From: Alteromonas aestuariivivens
GTDB taxonomy: Bacteria; Pseudomonadota; Gammaproteobacteria; Enterobacterales; Alteromonadaceae
NCBI RefSeq assembly: GCF_003367475.1
Contig: NZ_QRHA01000011.1
Span: 1 to 64,000, forward strand
Length of the DNA: 64,000 nt
Reading direction: 5' to 3'
Shown here: positions 1-8,397 of the stretch, one piece after another
Position numbering within the stretch: position 1 is the stretch's first letter
How the letters are laid out: each line of letters opens with the position of its first letter
Notes under the pieces: model-generated
The model's input: the letters and a program-made list of their open reading frames with translations, nothing else
Told to the model about the DNA's origin: nothing
Databases searched by the model: none
Program-made: the position numbers and the translations under genes

Positions 1-307
<307 letters not shown>

Positions 308-310
308 CCA

Positions 311-1025
311 AATTCACTATGCCACTACACTTGAAACCTACATCAATACTTTGGCCAAAGCCGTAGAGTTGGAAGAAGACGCGCTTGCGCTTAATTTGCT
401 GCTGCAAGAAGACAGCGGAATGCGCAAGGCTGCCGTTACGCATTACGAAGTAGAGTTCTTGTGCCCAGATGACAACCTATTGGGGTTAGCGGCTCATAAA
501 AATAAAAACAGAAAGACCGGTGAATATGTTTTTTCGGATCCAATCCGTAAGGTACTGGAGGTTTATATTAAAAAACTCAAAGCTGATCCGTTGGTGAGCA
601 AGGACAGGAAGGGTTTCCCAAAGGTGCTTTTTGAGAGTCCGCAACCTAACCGAAGGGGACTTCCTCGAGCGAATTTCGACGAAAGTTTCAAGCGTGTGAA
701 GAACGCGCTTCTTGAGGATATCAAAAAAGATTCGGCGTTGAGCGTCGATGACATCAAAATGGAATTGAAAGCAGTGGAACGATTTACGCAGCATCGTATC
801 CGCGATTTGAATGATAGGCTTTTCAAAAAAATTAACGCGACAAACGGGCAAAAAGAGAAGGCCGTAGGTCGGACGCCTTCAGATACAGAGAAAGCCTATG
901 AAGGACTGACTATTGATGAAATGGTGCAACTCAAAAACCGAAAACATCTATATATTCGGGAGCAATTTCCTGAATACGGACAGGCAATAAATCGTCTTAT
1001 TGAACGCTGGAGCCTGCAATGCTAA
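311..1025 (+). pseudogene. Tyrosine recombinase (phage/island integrase) remnant, 5' end removed by IS insertion
   Basis: The frame is open from the IS junction and has no convincing own start (a TTG at 351 is the first possible one). Numbered from that TTG, it keeps the landmarks of a tyrosine recombinase catalytic domain: an SGMR box with the first arginine at 25, a lysine-rich beta-hairpin region (HKNKNRKTGEYVFSDP), the HxxR box HRIR at 148-151, and candidate nucleophile tyrosines at 201 and 209. The arm-binding and core-binding N-terminal domains are missing. The gene points at the 3' end of the tRNA at 1109-1185, the lambda-like geometry in which the integrase 3' end lies next to the attachment site. 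The recombinase family is inferred from motifs; a truncated product is probably inactive. Confidence 0.65.
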
Positions 1026-1033
1026 CGTATTGG

Positions 1034-1057
1034 GGTGTAAAAAAAGGTGTAAAAAAG
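1034..1057 (+). repeat. Tandem 12-bp repeat between recombinase and tRNA
   Basis: GGTGTAAAAAAA (1034-1045) is followed at once by GGTGTAAAAAAG (1046-1057), 11 of 12 bases identical. It sits 52 bases from the tRNA 3' end and 8 bases after the recombinase stop. Short direct repeats there are compatible with integrase arm-type binding sites. That role is inferred. Confidence 0.5.
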
Positions 1058-1108
1058 TTCGCCGGAAATCCTAAAGTCCTCATTTTTAAAGGGCTGCAGG
1101 GAAGGAAA

Positions 1109-1185
1109 TGGTGGCCCCACCCTGACTTGAACAGGGGACCTGCCGATTATGAGTCGGATGCTCTAACCAACTGAGCTATAGGGCC
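1109..1185 (-). tRNA. tRNA with CAU anticodon (Ile2 or elongator Met)
   Basis: The minus strand folds into a full cloverleaf: acceptor GGCCCTA paired with TGGGGCC (one G-U), D arm with AGCTCAGTTGGTTAGAGC, anticodon stem CCGA/TCGG with loop CTCATAA (anticodon CAT), T arm CCCTG-TTCAAGT-CAGGG, and an encoded CCA at 1109-1111. The C4-G69 and C5-G68 acceptor pairs resemble those recognised by TilS, which would make this tRNA-Ile2 (lysidine-modified, reading AUA). Elongator Met has the same loop, so the identity stays open. The 3' end is the presumed attachment site of the neighbouring mobile region. Confidence 0.93.
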
Positions 1186-1241
1186 GTAGAAATTTACTTG
1201 AATTTGCCAGCTTCACCGAATGGTTTTACTGAGCGGGGCGA

Positions 1242-1270
1242 AGTATAAGCAGTTTTGTTGCCCTTGTCAC
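1242..1270 (-). promoter_or_regulatory. Promoter of the tRNA gene
   Basis: On the minus strand GTGACA (1265-1270) is followed after exactly 17 bases by TATACT (1242-1247) and then the GC-rich run TCGCCCCGC. Such a GC-rich discriminator is typical of stringently controlled stable-RNA promoters. The tRNA 5' end is 56 bases further on, leaving a normal precursor leader for RNase P. Confidence 0.7.
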
Positions 1271-1463
1271 CCCATCAAAGCCGCCTTATAGACAGTATGG
1301 TGAAATCTTGTTCAGCTTGTGGCCAATTTACATCGTTTCCTGAACCTAAGCCTCTAATGCTTATCTAAATACTTGACCACGTTCGTCATTCACAACACCA
1401 TTAAAACAAAGATGATGGGCGTATTTTCAGGCTTCATGTCTGCTAACAAACAGTGGGGAAAGG

Positions 1464-2288
1464 GTGAGAAACTTTATCATTCTGGGATTTTTGATTACCG
1501 CATTGCTGATGTCTGGCGGTTGTGAGCGGATTTTTGAAGAGAAACCCGCTGCGGGTGAAATACCGATTGTATTTACCGATCTTCAACCCAGCCCCAGTGG
1601 AGATTGCCGATACAAGGTAAAGGTTGCCAATGACTTATGGACGCTGGATTTTTTCAGTTTTTTTCTGACGGAACCGAGAATAAAAATAGAGGGCAAATGG
1701 CTACCTCTCAAATTTATACCTTCTTCGTGGCAAACAGAGGATGTGGCTCGTCTGGAGTTTCATCATGCTTGCGCACTGCAAAGCAATAACACACGGGTGC
1801 AACTGGATGCGAATGCAGATCTGCTGGCCCGCGCTACGGTTCTTCGCTTTACCCTGGGTTTGCCGGACAACATAAATCGTCAGGCTGAATGGCCTGCACC
1901 ATTTCAGACCGATGATATGTTTATCTCTGATCTATTCGGCCACAATTTTATGCGCCTCGCTTTAAGCAATATAGCAGATGCGGAGACACACCACTGGGAA
2001 TTCGGGCTGGCCAGCAGTTTGTGTGAGTACACGGAAGGCGAGGAACAAAAGGTTGTATGCAAACGGCCCAATCGGCTCACGGTGGATTTGCCAATGGCGC
2101 AAAATGTGATTGATTTAAAATTGCTGGGCTCACTGTCACAGCTTTTGTTCAGGGCGAACCTGAAAGAGCAGCCTGATTGCGTTCTTGCTCACAACAGCGC
2201 ACAAAATTGCACCAAGGTTTTGAATAACCTGCTTTCACGGGACTGGATTAGATGGGATGCACCAGACAAGGTGTACCTGAGTAATTAA
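1464..2288 (+). CDS. MbnP-like (metallo-mystery pair) lipoprotein
   Basis: A 274-residue exported protein with GTG start. The N-terminus is hydrophobic and ends in LLMSGGC, an imperfect lipobox, so a lipoprotein anchored at Cys20 is likely. The middle carries segments resembling the MbnP family (copper-binding proteins usually paired with the di-haem enzyme MbnH): FTLGLPDNINRQ near 130 and DDMFISDLFGHNFMRL near 150. Several further cysteines follow, including a pair in SSLCEYTEGEEQKVVC, matching the family's 'four-Cys' habit. No MbnH partner lies beside it, which is unusual for the family. Family call is moderate; metal binding is not shown by sequence alone. Confidence 0.55.
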   Translation: MRNFIILGFLITALLMSGGCERIFEEKPAAGEIPIVFTDLQPSPSGDCRYKVKVANDLWTLDFFSFFLTEPRIKIEGKWLPLKFIPSSWQTEDVARLEFHHACALQSNNTRVQLDANADLLARATVLRFTLGLPDNINRQAEWPAPFQTDDMFISDLFGHNFMRLALSNIADAETHHWEFGLASSLCEYTEGEEQKVVCKRPNRLTVDLPMAQNVIDLKLLGSLSQLLFRANLKEQPDCVLAHNSAQNCTKVLNNLLSRDWIRWDAPDKVYLSN

Positions 2289-2405
2289 TATGGTTACAAA
2301 ATACGCCAATTACAGCCACTTAGTGCGTTAAGTAAGTGCATAAGCCATCGTTCTTTGTTATCTTGTGCGGGCCTGAATTTACGGTATGCCAGCGTGGAGA
2401 GAATA

Positions 2406-2735
2406 ATGACAGAAAAACCCTTTCTGGTGAGTGGTCGCAACACCATAATACACAAAGTCCGAAAGTTGGATTTGTTGATCCTCAATGGTGATGATAACCC
2501 GCCGATCCTAGTCACCTATAAAGGCATAAAGCCTTACGAAGGACAAATTCCGGAAAACAAGCGCGATGCTAAAATGCTGGACATGGAAATGGTGGATATC
2601 ACAACCGGTGAAGTGTTTGGTGATGAAAAAACTTTATTGTTCATTCAGACACTGAACGGCAAGGAATACAAGATTGATTACAGCAAAGCGAATACATCGC
2701 TGTTCATTAAAATTCACCAGGACAGCATTTTCTGA
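2406..2735 (+). CDS. Hypothetical protein, 109 residues
   Basis: I do not recognise this protein. The start is placed at the ATG at 2406 because GGAGAG lies about 6 bases upstream; an in-frame extension to 2355 has no such site. It starts MTEKPFLVSGRNTIIHK, is soluble-looking with no signal peptide or membrane segment, and has a mixed beta-rich pattern ending TSLFIKIHQDSIF. It lies between the MbnP-like gene and the convergent papain-like gene, with 116 bases upstream, so it is probably transcribed alone. Confidence 0.6.
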   Translation: MTEKPFLVSGRNTIIHKVRKLDLLILNGDDNPPILVTYKGIKPYEGQIPENKRDAKMLDMEMVDITTGEVFGDEKTLLFIQTLNGKEYKIDYSKANTSLFIKIHQDSIF

Positions 2736-2757
2736 TTGAGCCTCAGCTTTGGGGGCC

Positions 2758-3417
2758 TCAAATGATTAGCCCCCAGCCTGACGGTTGTTCGCTGTTGAAT
2801 CCTGTAATAGGTTTCCACTGCCCCTTTATCTGAACATATGTGTCATTGAAAATGGCAAAGCGGCAAATGTCGATTGGAGTGACTTCTGACGCATTGATGT
2901 CCCGCACGACTCCCGCAGCTCTGAGTCCTTCTGCAATTAATTCAGAACAAAACCAACTGCTGAAGTCCTGTTTGTTGAAGGTCAGCTGCCCCAGCATCGG
3001 GGTGGTATCCAGAAAATCAACAGCCGCACCAAATAACTGCAGTATGTCGTAACCTTTGTTTTTCTGCCTCAGCATGAATTTATAGAATTCGCGTTTGTTG
3101 TTCTCGAACCGGGCTCTGGCGACAGGGCTCAGCGGTAACCACCAGATGTCGCCGTCGTACTGGCTGACTCTTTCACTCAGTTGATTTGTCATTACTCCGC
3201 GTTTACCGCCGTAATCTGTTGCTTCCATGATTCGATTGCAGAAGCGGTGGCCGGTTTCATCTTCTGGTTGCGGTTCAATGACGATAGCAACGTGAGTTAC
3301 CACGGCGAGAGTAGTAAGCTTGGCCCACAGTGAAAACGGACTGTATCCTCCAAACGCGATTATGTCACCCGGTTGCACGTAGTCGCACACACTGGTGTAT
3401 TCCCTGACTTCCAGCAT
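2758..3417 (-). CDS. Permuted papain-like hydrolase (YiiX/C92, NlpC-P60 superfamily)
   Basis: A 219-residue protein with the order of motifs seen in circularly permuted papain-like enzymes: PGDIIAFGG near residue 17 (start of the core strand), histidine in VVTHVAIVIEP near 42, then the cysteine in WFCSELIAEG near 155. In the family, Cys and His form the catalytic pair cleaving amide or thioester bonds in peptidoglycan, lipids or proteins. There is no signal peptide, so it should act in the cytoplasm unless exported otherwise. It converges on the 109-residue gene with a 22-base gap. Fold class is fairly sure; substrate unknown. Confidence 0.65.
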   Translation of the reverse strand: MLEVREYTSVCDYVQPGDIIAFGGYSPFSLWAKLTTLAVVTHVAIVIEPQPEDETGHRFCNRIMEATDYGGKRGVMTNQLSERVSQYDGDIWWLPLSPVARARFENNKREFYKFMLRQKNKGYDILQLFGAAVDFLDTTPMLGQLTFNKQDFSSWFCSELIAEGLRAAGVVRDINASEVTPIDICRFAIFNDTYVQIKGQWKPITGFNSEQPSGWGLII

Positions 3418-3657
3418 CTTTCATCCCTGAAATCCCGCCATTCCGGCGAGATGTTACAAATTGTATGCACCATGCGATTAATCGCGTCTTTGAAAGACCA
3501 TTTAACCACCAATTTTGTCGGTTTGTCGCACCATCTCAAATAGCGGCATTTAGACGTTTAATGCATGTTTGCTTGGTTTTTTTTATCTACCTTATCACTG
3601 CAGCTTGGCTTTGCAATGTTCACCCGCCAAGCCAAACCATTTTAAGGAGATACAACC

Positions 3658-3993
3658 ATGACCAACAACCTATTACGCCGTACTTTTGGATTTTGTGCTG
3701 CCAGTATAGCGGGTGCCTTTTTACTGACCGGAGCTGCAAATGCCACGTCTTACCCAGCTCATCTGGAAAACGACCTGATTAAAATTTGCCAGGCCATCAA
3801 AGATAACGACGTATTGGATTTAAAAAGGGCAGTGAAGCAAAGCCGTCTTAAATATGAAGCCTTGGAAAAGGGGTTAGTCTGCAATGGTCAGGACATGATG
3901 GCTTTTGCTGTGACCCACGGCTCTGATAGGGCGGGACACTTTTTGGCTGCTAGATTGCACAAAGATTCCACAACGCTTACTGCCAAACGGTAA
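3658..3993 (+). CDS. DUF3718 family exported protein
   Basis: A small protein of 111 residues with a signal peptide (hydrophobic stretch ending AGAFLLTGAANA, cleavage after about residue 29) and AAGGAG about 8 bases upstream of the ATG. The mature part has the DUF3718 pattern: an ICQAIKDND segment near 42 and VCNGQDMMAFAVTHGS near 78, with two cysteines that could form a disulphide. The family is periplasmic, common in Alteromonadales and uncharacterised. Its stop overlaps the start of the next gene (TAATG), so the two may be translated together. Confidence 0.7.
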   Translation: MTNNLLRRTFGFCAASIAGAFLLTGAANATSYPAHLENDLIKICQAIKDNDVLDLKRAVKQSRLKYEALEKGLVCNGQDMMAFAVTHGSDRAGHFLAARLHKDSTTLTAKR

Positions 3994-4916
3994 TGACGCC
4001 ACAGGCTATGAAAACGAACTCTACTTCCCTGGAGGCTTGGTTGCCTCGTTTTGAGGCAGCCCTTTTTTCCAGAGAGTCAGTAAATGTGGCGAATGCAGTG
4101 CCACCAGTAGAAAGGGATGTTTTATCGGTGATAGCCGTAATTAAGTCAGATGGAAGTCCTCACCGTCAGGCACTGGCTGAGGTACTGGAACAGCATGAAA
4201 ATGTAACCCAGGTTTTTCTGTGCGAGGACTTGCAATCAATTACTGAGGTTTTGGTGAGTTTCTCTGATGCGGTGCTGTTTGCCGATTGTTCCACACTGAA
4301 CCGGCTTTCGCCTGCAGTTGTTATTGATCATCCCTGCGTAGTGATTGGTGGAAGCAATCACGATGCACTGGATGCGTTCGGACTCCGAGCCTGTGATTTT
4401 CTCCAGTTGCCTTATGATGAAGCCAGCCTGGCTAACTGCCTGACTCGGGTGATGTCTGGTATTGAAAAGCAGCGAAACCGATCGCAGTACTCGCGGCTTT
4501 GCTCAGGGCTGACCCGGCATCTTGGCGTAAGCCAGGAAGATTTGGTTTCAATGCTGCGCAAACGCTGTGAATCATCAGAGCGTCCAGGGATGCTGGGCGT
4601 ACGTACTGACAAGGGCTGGTATTGTGTCCATCCGGCGGACATTCGCTGGATAGAAGCCGCGGGTGACTATATGTGCCTTTATACAGCCGGTGAAAATCAC
4701 ATAATCCGAAGTACGTTAACAGAACTGGTGAAGCGGCTCGACAGTGAGGACTTTGTGCGTGTGAGTCGCTCAATTGTGGTAAACCGTCAGCATGTGGAGA
4801 ACCTTTCCTGCCAGGCTCCCAATACGTATTATCTGGCTATGGACGATGGCAGCCAAATTAAAATCAGTCGCCGCTACTATACCGCTTACTGGCAAAATTA
4901 CGCTGAGCACAAATAG
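3993..4916 (+). CDS. LytTR-type DNA-binding regulator with degenerate receiver
   Basis: A 307-residue protein. The C-terminal 110 residues are a LytTR DNA-binding domain (VHPADIRWIEAAGDYMCLYT, then STLTELVKRL, FVRVSRSIVVN and a basic end). The N-terminal half is shaped like a receiver, but the usual double aspartate at the pocket is absent (IKSDG) and the conserved lysine of the KP motif is replaced (LQLPYD), so ordinary phosphorylation is doubtful. LytTR regulators bind spaced direct repeats upstream of target genes. The start at 3993 overlaps the preceding stop; ATG 4008 is an alternative. It is followed by a receiver-CheC and a PAS gene, suggesting one signalling unit. Confidence 0.75.
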   Translation: MTPQAMKTNSTSLEAWLPRFEAALFSRESVNVANAVPPVERDVLSVIAVIKSDGSPHRQALAEVLEQHENVTQVFLCEDLQSITEVLVSFSDAVLFADCSTLNRLSPAVVIDHPCVVIGGSNHDALDAFGLRACDFLQLPYDEASLANCLTRVMSGIEKQRNRSQYSRLCSGLTRHLGVSQEDLVSMLRKRCESSERPGMLGVRTDKGWYCVHPADIRWIEAAGDYMCLYTAGENHIIRSTLTELVKRLDSEDFVRVSRSIVVNRQHVENLSCQAPNTYYLAMDDGSQIKISRRYYTAYWQNYAEHK

Positions 4917-5134
4917 CCAGCAAGGGCCTGCTCACCAGCCTGATTTGCACTGGCGGCCCTTCATAAATTTCGTTTCGCATTCAATTCCTCTTTCCACTTA
5001 GGCACTGAAGATTTGCTAGCGCCTGCCGATACACTGGTTTGAAGCGGCAATACATGGCAGTATTGCCTGCAAGCGTCCGTAACGCAGTTCTGCAGTAGGT
5101 GCTGACCGAAATGCGAGGAGTTGAAGTCTCACAA

Positions 5135-6130
5135 ATGTATTCTGTTCTGGTGTGTGATGATTCGCTGGTGGCCCGAAAACAGGTTGCCAAATGTCTGCCA
5201 CAGGATTGGCCGGTCTCCGTTCATTTTGCCCGCCACGGCGAAGAAGCCCTGGACCTGTTGCAGCAGGGCAAGGGAGACTTGCTCTTACTTGATTTGAATA
5301 TGCCGGTACTGGACGGCTATGAGACATTAAAAGCCATCAGGGAATTTGGCTTTCCCACCCGCACCATCGTTATTTCCGGCGACATTCAGCCTGCTGCTCT
5401 TGAGCGTGTTACCTCATTGGGAGCCATCGATTTCATTCACAAGCCGGTGCGGCCGGATGCACTCCAGGAAGCTCTTAAACGCCACGGTATCTTTTCGCCC
5501 CAAAGTTCCTCCGAAGAAACAGATTGTAGTGAACTGGACCCCAAAGTTCGGGATTGTTATCAGGAAATCGCCAACATAGCCATGGGGCAGGCAGGCGACC
5601 ATCTGGCTCGCATCATGAATGTGTTTGTTCAGCTCCCCATCCCGAACGTGAATTTAATTGAAGTATCGGAAATGCATATGATGCTTACCGATATTGACAG
5701 TCATGAGAGAGTGTCCGCTGTCTGTCAGGGCTTTGTCGGGCCGGGGATCCGGGGAGAAGCCTTATGTATTCTCAGCGACTCCAGTTTTGATGACGTGGCG
5801 AAAATTTTTAATGTTCAGCAGGATGTCGACGATCAGGTTCAGCTTGAATTGCTGATGGATGCGGCCAGCATCCTGATAGGAACTTGCCTGGAGGGGCTGG
5901 CACAGCAAATGGACGTGAAGTTTAGCCAGGGGCATCCGGTGGTACTGGGGCAGCATCAGGCCATTACCGAAATTACGTCAGTTACTTCAAAGCGCTGGCG
6001 TAAAACGCTGGCTATTGAAATCAGTTATGGGCTGGAAGGGTACGACGTACATTGCGACCTGATTATGCTGTTTACCGAAGATTCTATGGCGACAATGAAC
6101 GCTAAATTGGCGCATTTGCTGGAGGAGTGA
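5135..6130 (+). CDS. Response regulator with CheC-type phosphatase domain
   Basis: Residues 1-115 form a receiver with all key positions (Asp8-Asp9, phosphoacceptor Asp53 in LLDLNMP, Ser81, Lys103 in HKP). Residues 135-330 form a CheC/CheX-like domain with one good active motif (E143 and N146 in YQEIANIAMG); the second copy (MDAASILIGT) lacks the Glu/Asn pair. CheC proteins dephosphorylate phospho-CheY, so this protein may switch off a partner regulator when itself phosphorylated. I chose ATG 5135, since GAGGAG lies upstream and the receiver begins there; in-frame starts at 5099 and 5111 are possible. The stop is followed almost at once by the PAS gene. Confidence 0.8.
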   Translation: MYSVLVCDDSLVARKQVAKCLPQDWPVSVHFARHGEEALDLLQQGKGDLLLLDLNMPVLDGYETLKAIREFGFPTRTIVISGDIQPAALERVTSLGAIDFIHKPVRPDALQEALKRHGIFSPQSSSEETDCSELDPKVRDCYQEIANIAMGQAGDHLARIMNVFVQLPIPNVNLIEVSEMHMMLTDIDSHERVSAVCQGFVGPGIRGEALCILSDSSFDDVAKIFNVQQDVDDQVQLELLMDAASILIGTCLEGLAQQMDVKFSQGHPVVLGQHQAITEITSVTSKRWRKTLAIEISYGLEGYDVHCDLIMLFTEDSMATMNAKLAHLLEE

Positions 6131-6132
6131 CA

Positions 6133-6624
6133 ATGAGCCAGGATGATGCAGGGGAGCTACAGACTTTTCACTGGATGATGGACATGCTGCAATCTGTCGA
6201 TGTTGGTATTGTGGTGCTGGATAGGGATTACCGAATTCGGATCTGGAACGGCTTCATGGAGAGTCACAGTGGCAGGTTACCCAGTATGGTTCGCGGCAAG
6301 ACGCTATTTGAGTTGTTTCCGGATATCAACGCTGCATGGTTCAGCCAGAAAGCCAAGCCGGTATTCGAGCTCAAGACCCGGGCATTTATGACCTGGGAGC
6401 AGCGCCCCTACCTGTTTAAGTTTCATAATTATCGGCCGATTACCGGCAGTGAACCTTTTATGTATCAAAACATCACCCTGGCCCCACTGGTGTCCTCAAC
6501 CGGAAATGTCGACTTTATCAGTATGATGATTTATGACATGACCGATGTGGCAACGGGGAAAAAGCAGCTGGAAGCGTTGCAGGTGTGGCAAACGGAAGAA
6601 CAGGAACGCGTCAGCCGCGTCTGA
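6133..6624 (+). CDS. Stand-alone PAS domain protein
   Basis: A protein of 163 residues made almost wholly of one PAS domain (LQSVDVGIVVLDRDYRIRIW at the start, then the F/FPDI turn and a sheet ending FISMMIYDMTDVA) followed by a short helical tail. There is no kinase, GGDEF or other output domain, so it probably passes its signal to a partner by contact. GGAGGAG lies 6 bases before the ATG at 6133 and inside the end of the preceding gene; a GTG at 6127 is less likely. Tight packing behind the receiver-CheC gene argues that the two proteins act together. The ligand cannot be deduced. Confidence 0.8.
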   Translation: MSQDDAGELQTFHWMMDMLQSVDVGIVVLDRDYRIRIWNGFMESHSGRLPSMVRGKTLFELFPDINAAWFSQKAKPVFELKTRAFMTWEQRPYLFKFHNYRPITGSEPFMYQNITLAPLVSSTGNVDFISMMIYDMTDVATGKKQLEALQVWQTEEQERVSRV

Positions 6625-6687
6625 AACAAATTTGGGGCACGGTGGAATCTCCCCGGACCCGCAGAAAAGCAGTTTGTAGGTGAACAA

Positions 6688-8391
6688 ATGCAGTTTTCAT
6701 CGTCAATACGGTGGTTTTATACGGCCTTGATAGCCATTGGTTGTGCCGGTTTGGTTTCAGCCTGCGGGGGAGGAGCAGAAAGTTCTTCCTCCACGGTGCT
6801 TTATATTAACGCCGGAGCAGACAGGGAAGTGACTGAGCAGAGTGTAGCTACCCTGAGTGCAACAGTCAGTGGAAACAGTGAAACATTGACTTATCGCTGG
6901 ACAGTCTCACCGGCCTTATCCATTGTCCACCCTGATACTGGCGCGGCAGATGCTATCTTTACCGCTCCTATTGTGAGCGTAGAAACTGACTATACCTTTA
7001 CGGTCAGGGTTACTGACGATCAGGGGAACACGGCTTCGGATACGTTGATTGTGATTGTGGTGCCGGACAACGCCCTGCCGGTTGCCGACATTCAGGTTCC
7101 ACAGTGGAGCAGCTTGCCGACCAATTATTTTCCTGCAGGCGTGGCGGTGACATTGGATGGCAGTGCCAGCAGCGATGCCGACACCAGTAATCAGCAAAAC
7201 CCGATTTCTTCGTGGCACTGGGAGCAGACGTCAGGCACTGACGTGGTGGCCGATGCAGTGACCAACCAGCCAACACTCAGCTTTGTTACCCCGATTGCGA
7301 ATCAGTCCCAGACGCTGGTGTTTGAACTTACGATTACGGATGAAGAAGGCGCTACAGATAGACGCTCTGTGGCCCTTCACGTTCAGTCGGCATCGGAAAC
7401 GCTGCCTGTGGTGGATGTGGGTTTGAATCAGGGCGTGTTCAGTGGTGAGCCAATCATTTTTAACGGCGAAGCCTCAACCACGGTGCCGGGAGCCCATCCT
7501 CTTGAGGTGCAGTGGATCCCGGACGGCCAGCTGGATTTTACGATTCAGTCTCCCACTTCATTGTCCACATTTGCGGTGGCACCGGAAGTGGATGAGCTCA
7601 CAGAAATTACTGTGACTTTGCAGGTGACCGACGCCAACAACAACCGGGTAGAGAAGCTGATCACTGTGGCTGTAAGGCCGTTTCCGACGCCAGTGATGAA
7701 TGACACCGGGATAAGCATACAGGCAACTGACAATGACATAACCCAAACCCACCAGAACGCCTTTCCAGGTCAGGATGCCCAGCGTGGGCAGGATGTGATT
7801 GCAAGTAATGGCTTGATTGAAAAGGCGGGCCGTGGCCTCGCGGGTTTTGATTTCACCCGCCTGGATGAATTTGGTGAACAACAGGATGACAGCGGCTCAG
7901 ACTGGAGTTGTGTGCGTGACAACGTAACCGGGTTGGTGTGGGAGGTCAAAACCGACGACGGCGGGCTACAGGATACCGACAACCTGTATTCCTGGTACGC
8001 CAGTGCCGACAATGGGGGGGCTGAGGGCGAACTGCACGGCGACGATGCCGTATGTACATTGAGTGAATGCAATACTGAAGCGTTTGTCGATACCATCAAC
8101 AGCCAGGGGTTGTGTGGCTTCTACGACTGGCGATTACCGACCCACTTTGAGTTGATGAGCATAATGCATTTTGGGCTTGTGGACGGCGCGATGCTGGACC
8201 CGGACTATTTTCCCTATACCGGCCGTATCAGTGAGGGCGAGTTGTGGTACTGGACCAATCAGCCCGGTGCTGACGGCGTGCTCAACGACCAGGCACAGAA
8301 TGCCTGGGCACTGGATTTTGTTTCCGGAGTGGACAGTTTCCTTAACAAGGCAAGCGCTGCCCGGATCCGTTTAGTCAGGGCGGGGAGGTAA
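6688..8391 (+). CDS. Lipoprotein with PKD-like repeats and C-terminal Lcl (DUF1566) domain
   Basis: A 567-residue surface or periplasmic lipoprotein: signal peptide with lipobox LVSAC (Cys26), then a Ser-rich linker. Residues about 35-330 hold three Ig/PKD-like modules (the TYRWTVSP and SSWHWEQTSG strands, LTITDEEGATD and LQVTDANNN turns). Residues about 400-567 are an Lcl domain with its hallmarks: NVTGLVWE, YDWRLPTHFELMSI, LWYWTNQ, AWALDFVSG and RIRLVR. In better known proteins such domains mediate adhesion to polysaccharides or other cells. The next gene encodes a short Lcl protein, evidently a paralogue. Function in adhesion is inferred. Confidence 0.8.
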   Translation: MQFSSSIRWFYTALIAIGCAGLVSACGGGAESSSSTVLYINAGADREVTEQSVATLSATVSGNSETLTYRWTVSPALSIVHPDTGAADAIFTAPIVSVETDYTFTVRVTDDQGNTASDTLIVIVVPDNALPVADIQVPQWSSLPTNYFPAGVAVTLDGSASSDADTSNQQNPISSWHWEQTSGTDVVADAVTNQPTLSFVTPIANQSQTLVFELTITDEEGATDRRSVALHVQSASETLPVVDVGLNQGVFSGEPIIFNGEASTTVPGAHPLEVQWIPDGQLDFTIQSPTSLSTFAVAPEVDELTEITVTLQVTDANNNRVEKLITVAVRPFPTPVMNDTGISIQATDNDITQTHQNAFPGQDAQRGQDVIASNGLIEKAGRGLAGFDFTRLDEFGEQQDDSGSDWSCVRDNVTGLVWEVKTDDGGLQDTDNLYSWYASADNGGAEGELHGDDAVCTLSECNTEAFVDTINSQGLCGFYDWRLPTHFELMSIMHFGLVDGAMLDPDYFPYTGRISEGELWYWTNQPGADGVLNDQAQNAWALDFVSGVDSFLNKASAARIRLVRAGR

Positions 8392-8397
8392 CCTACT

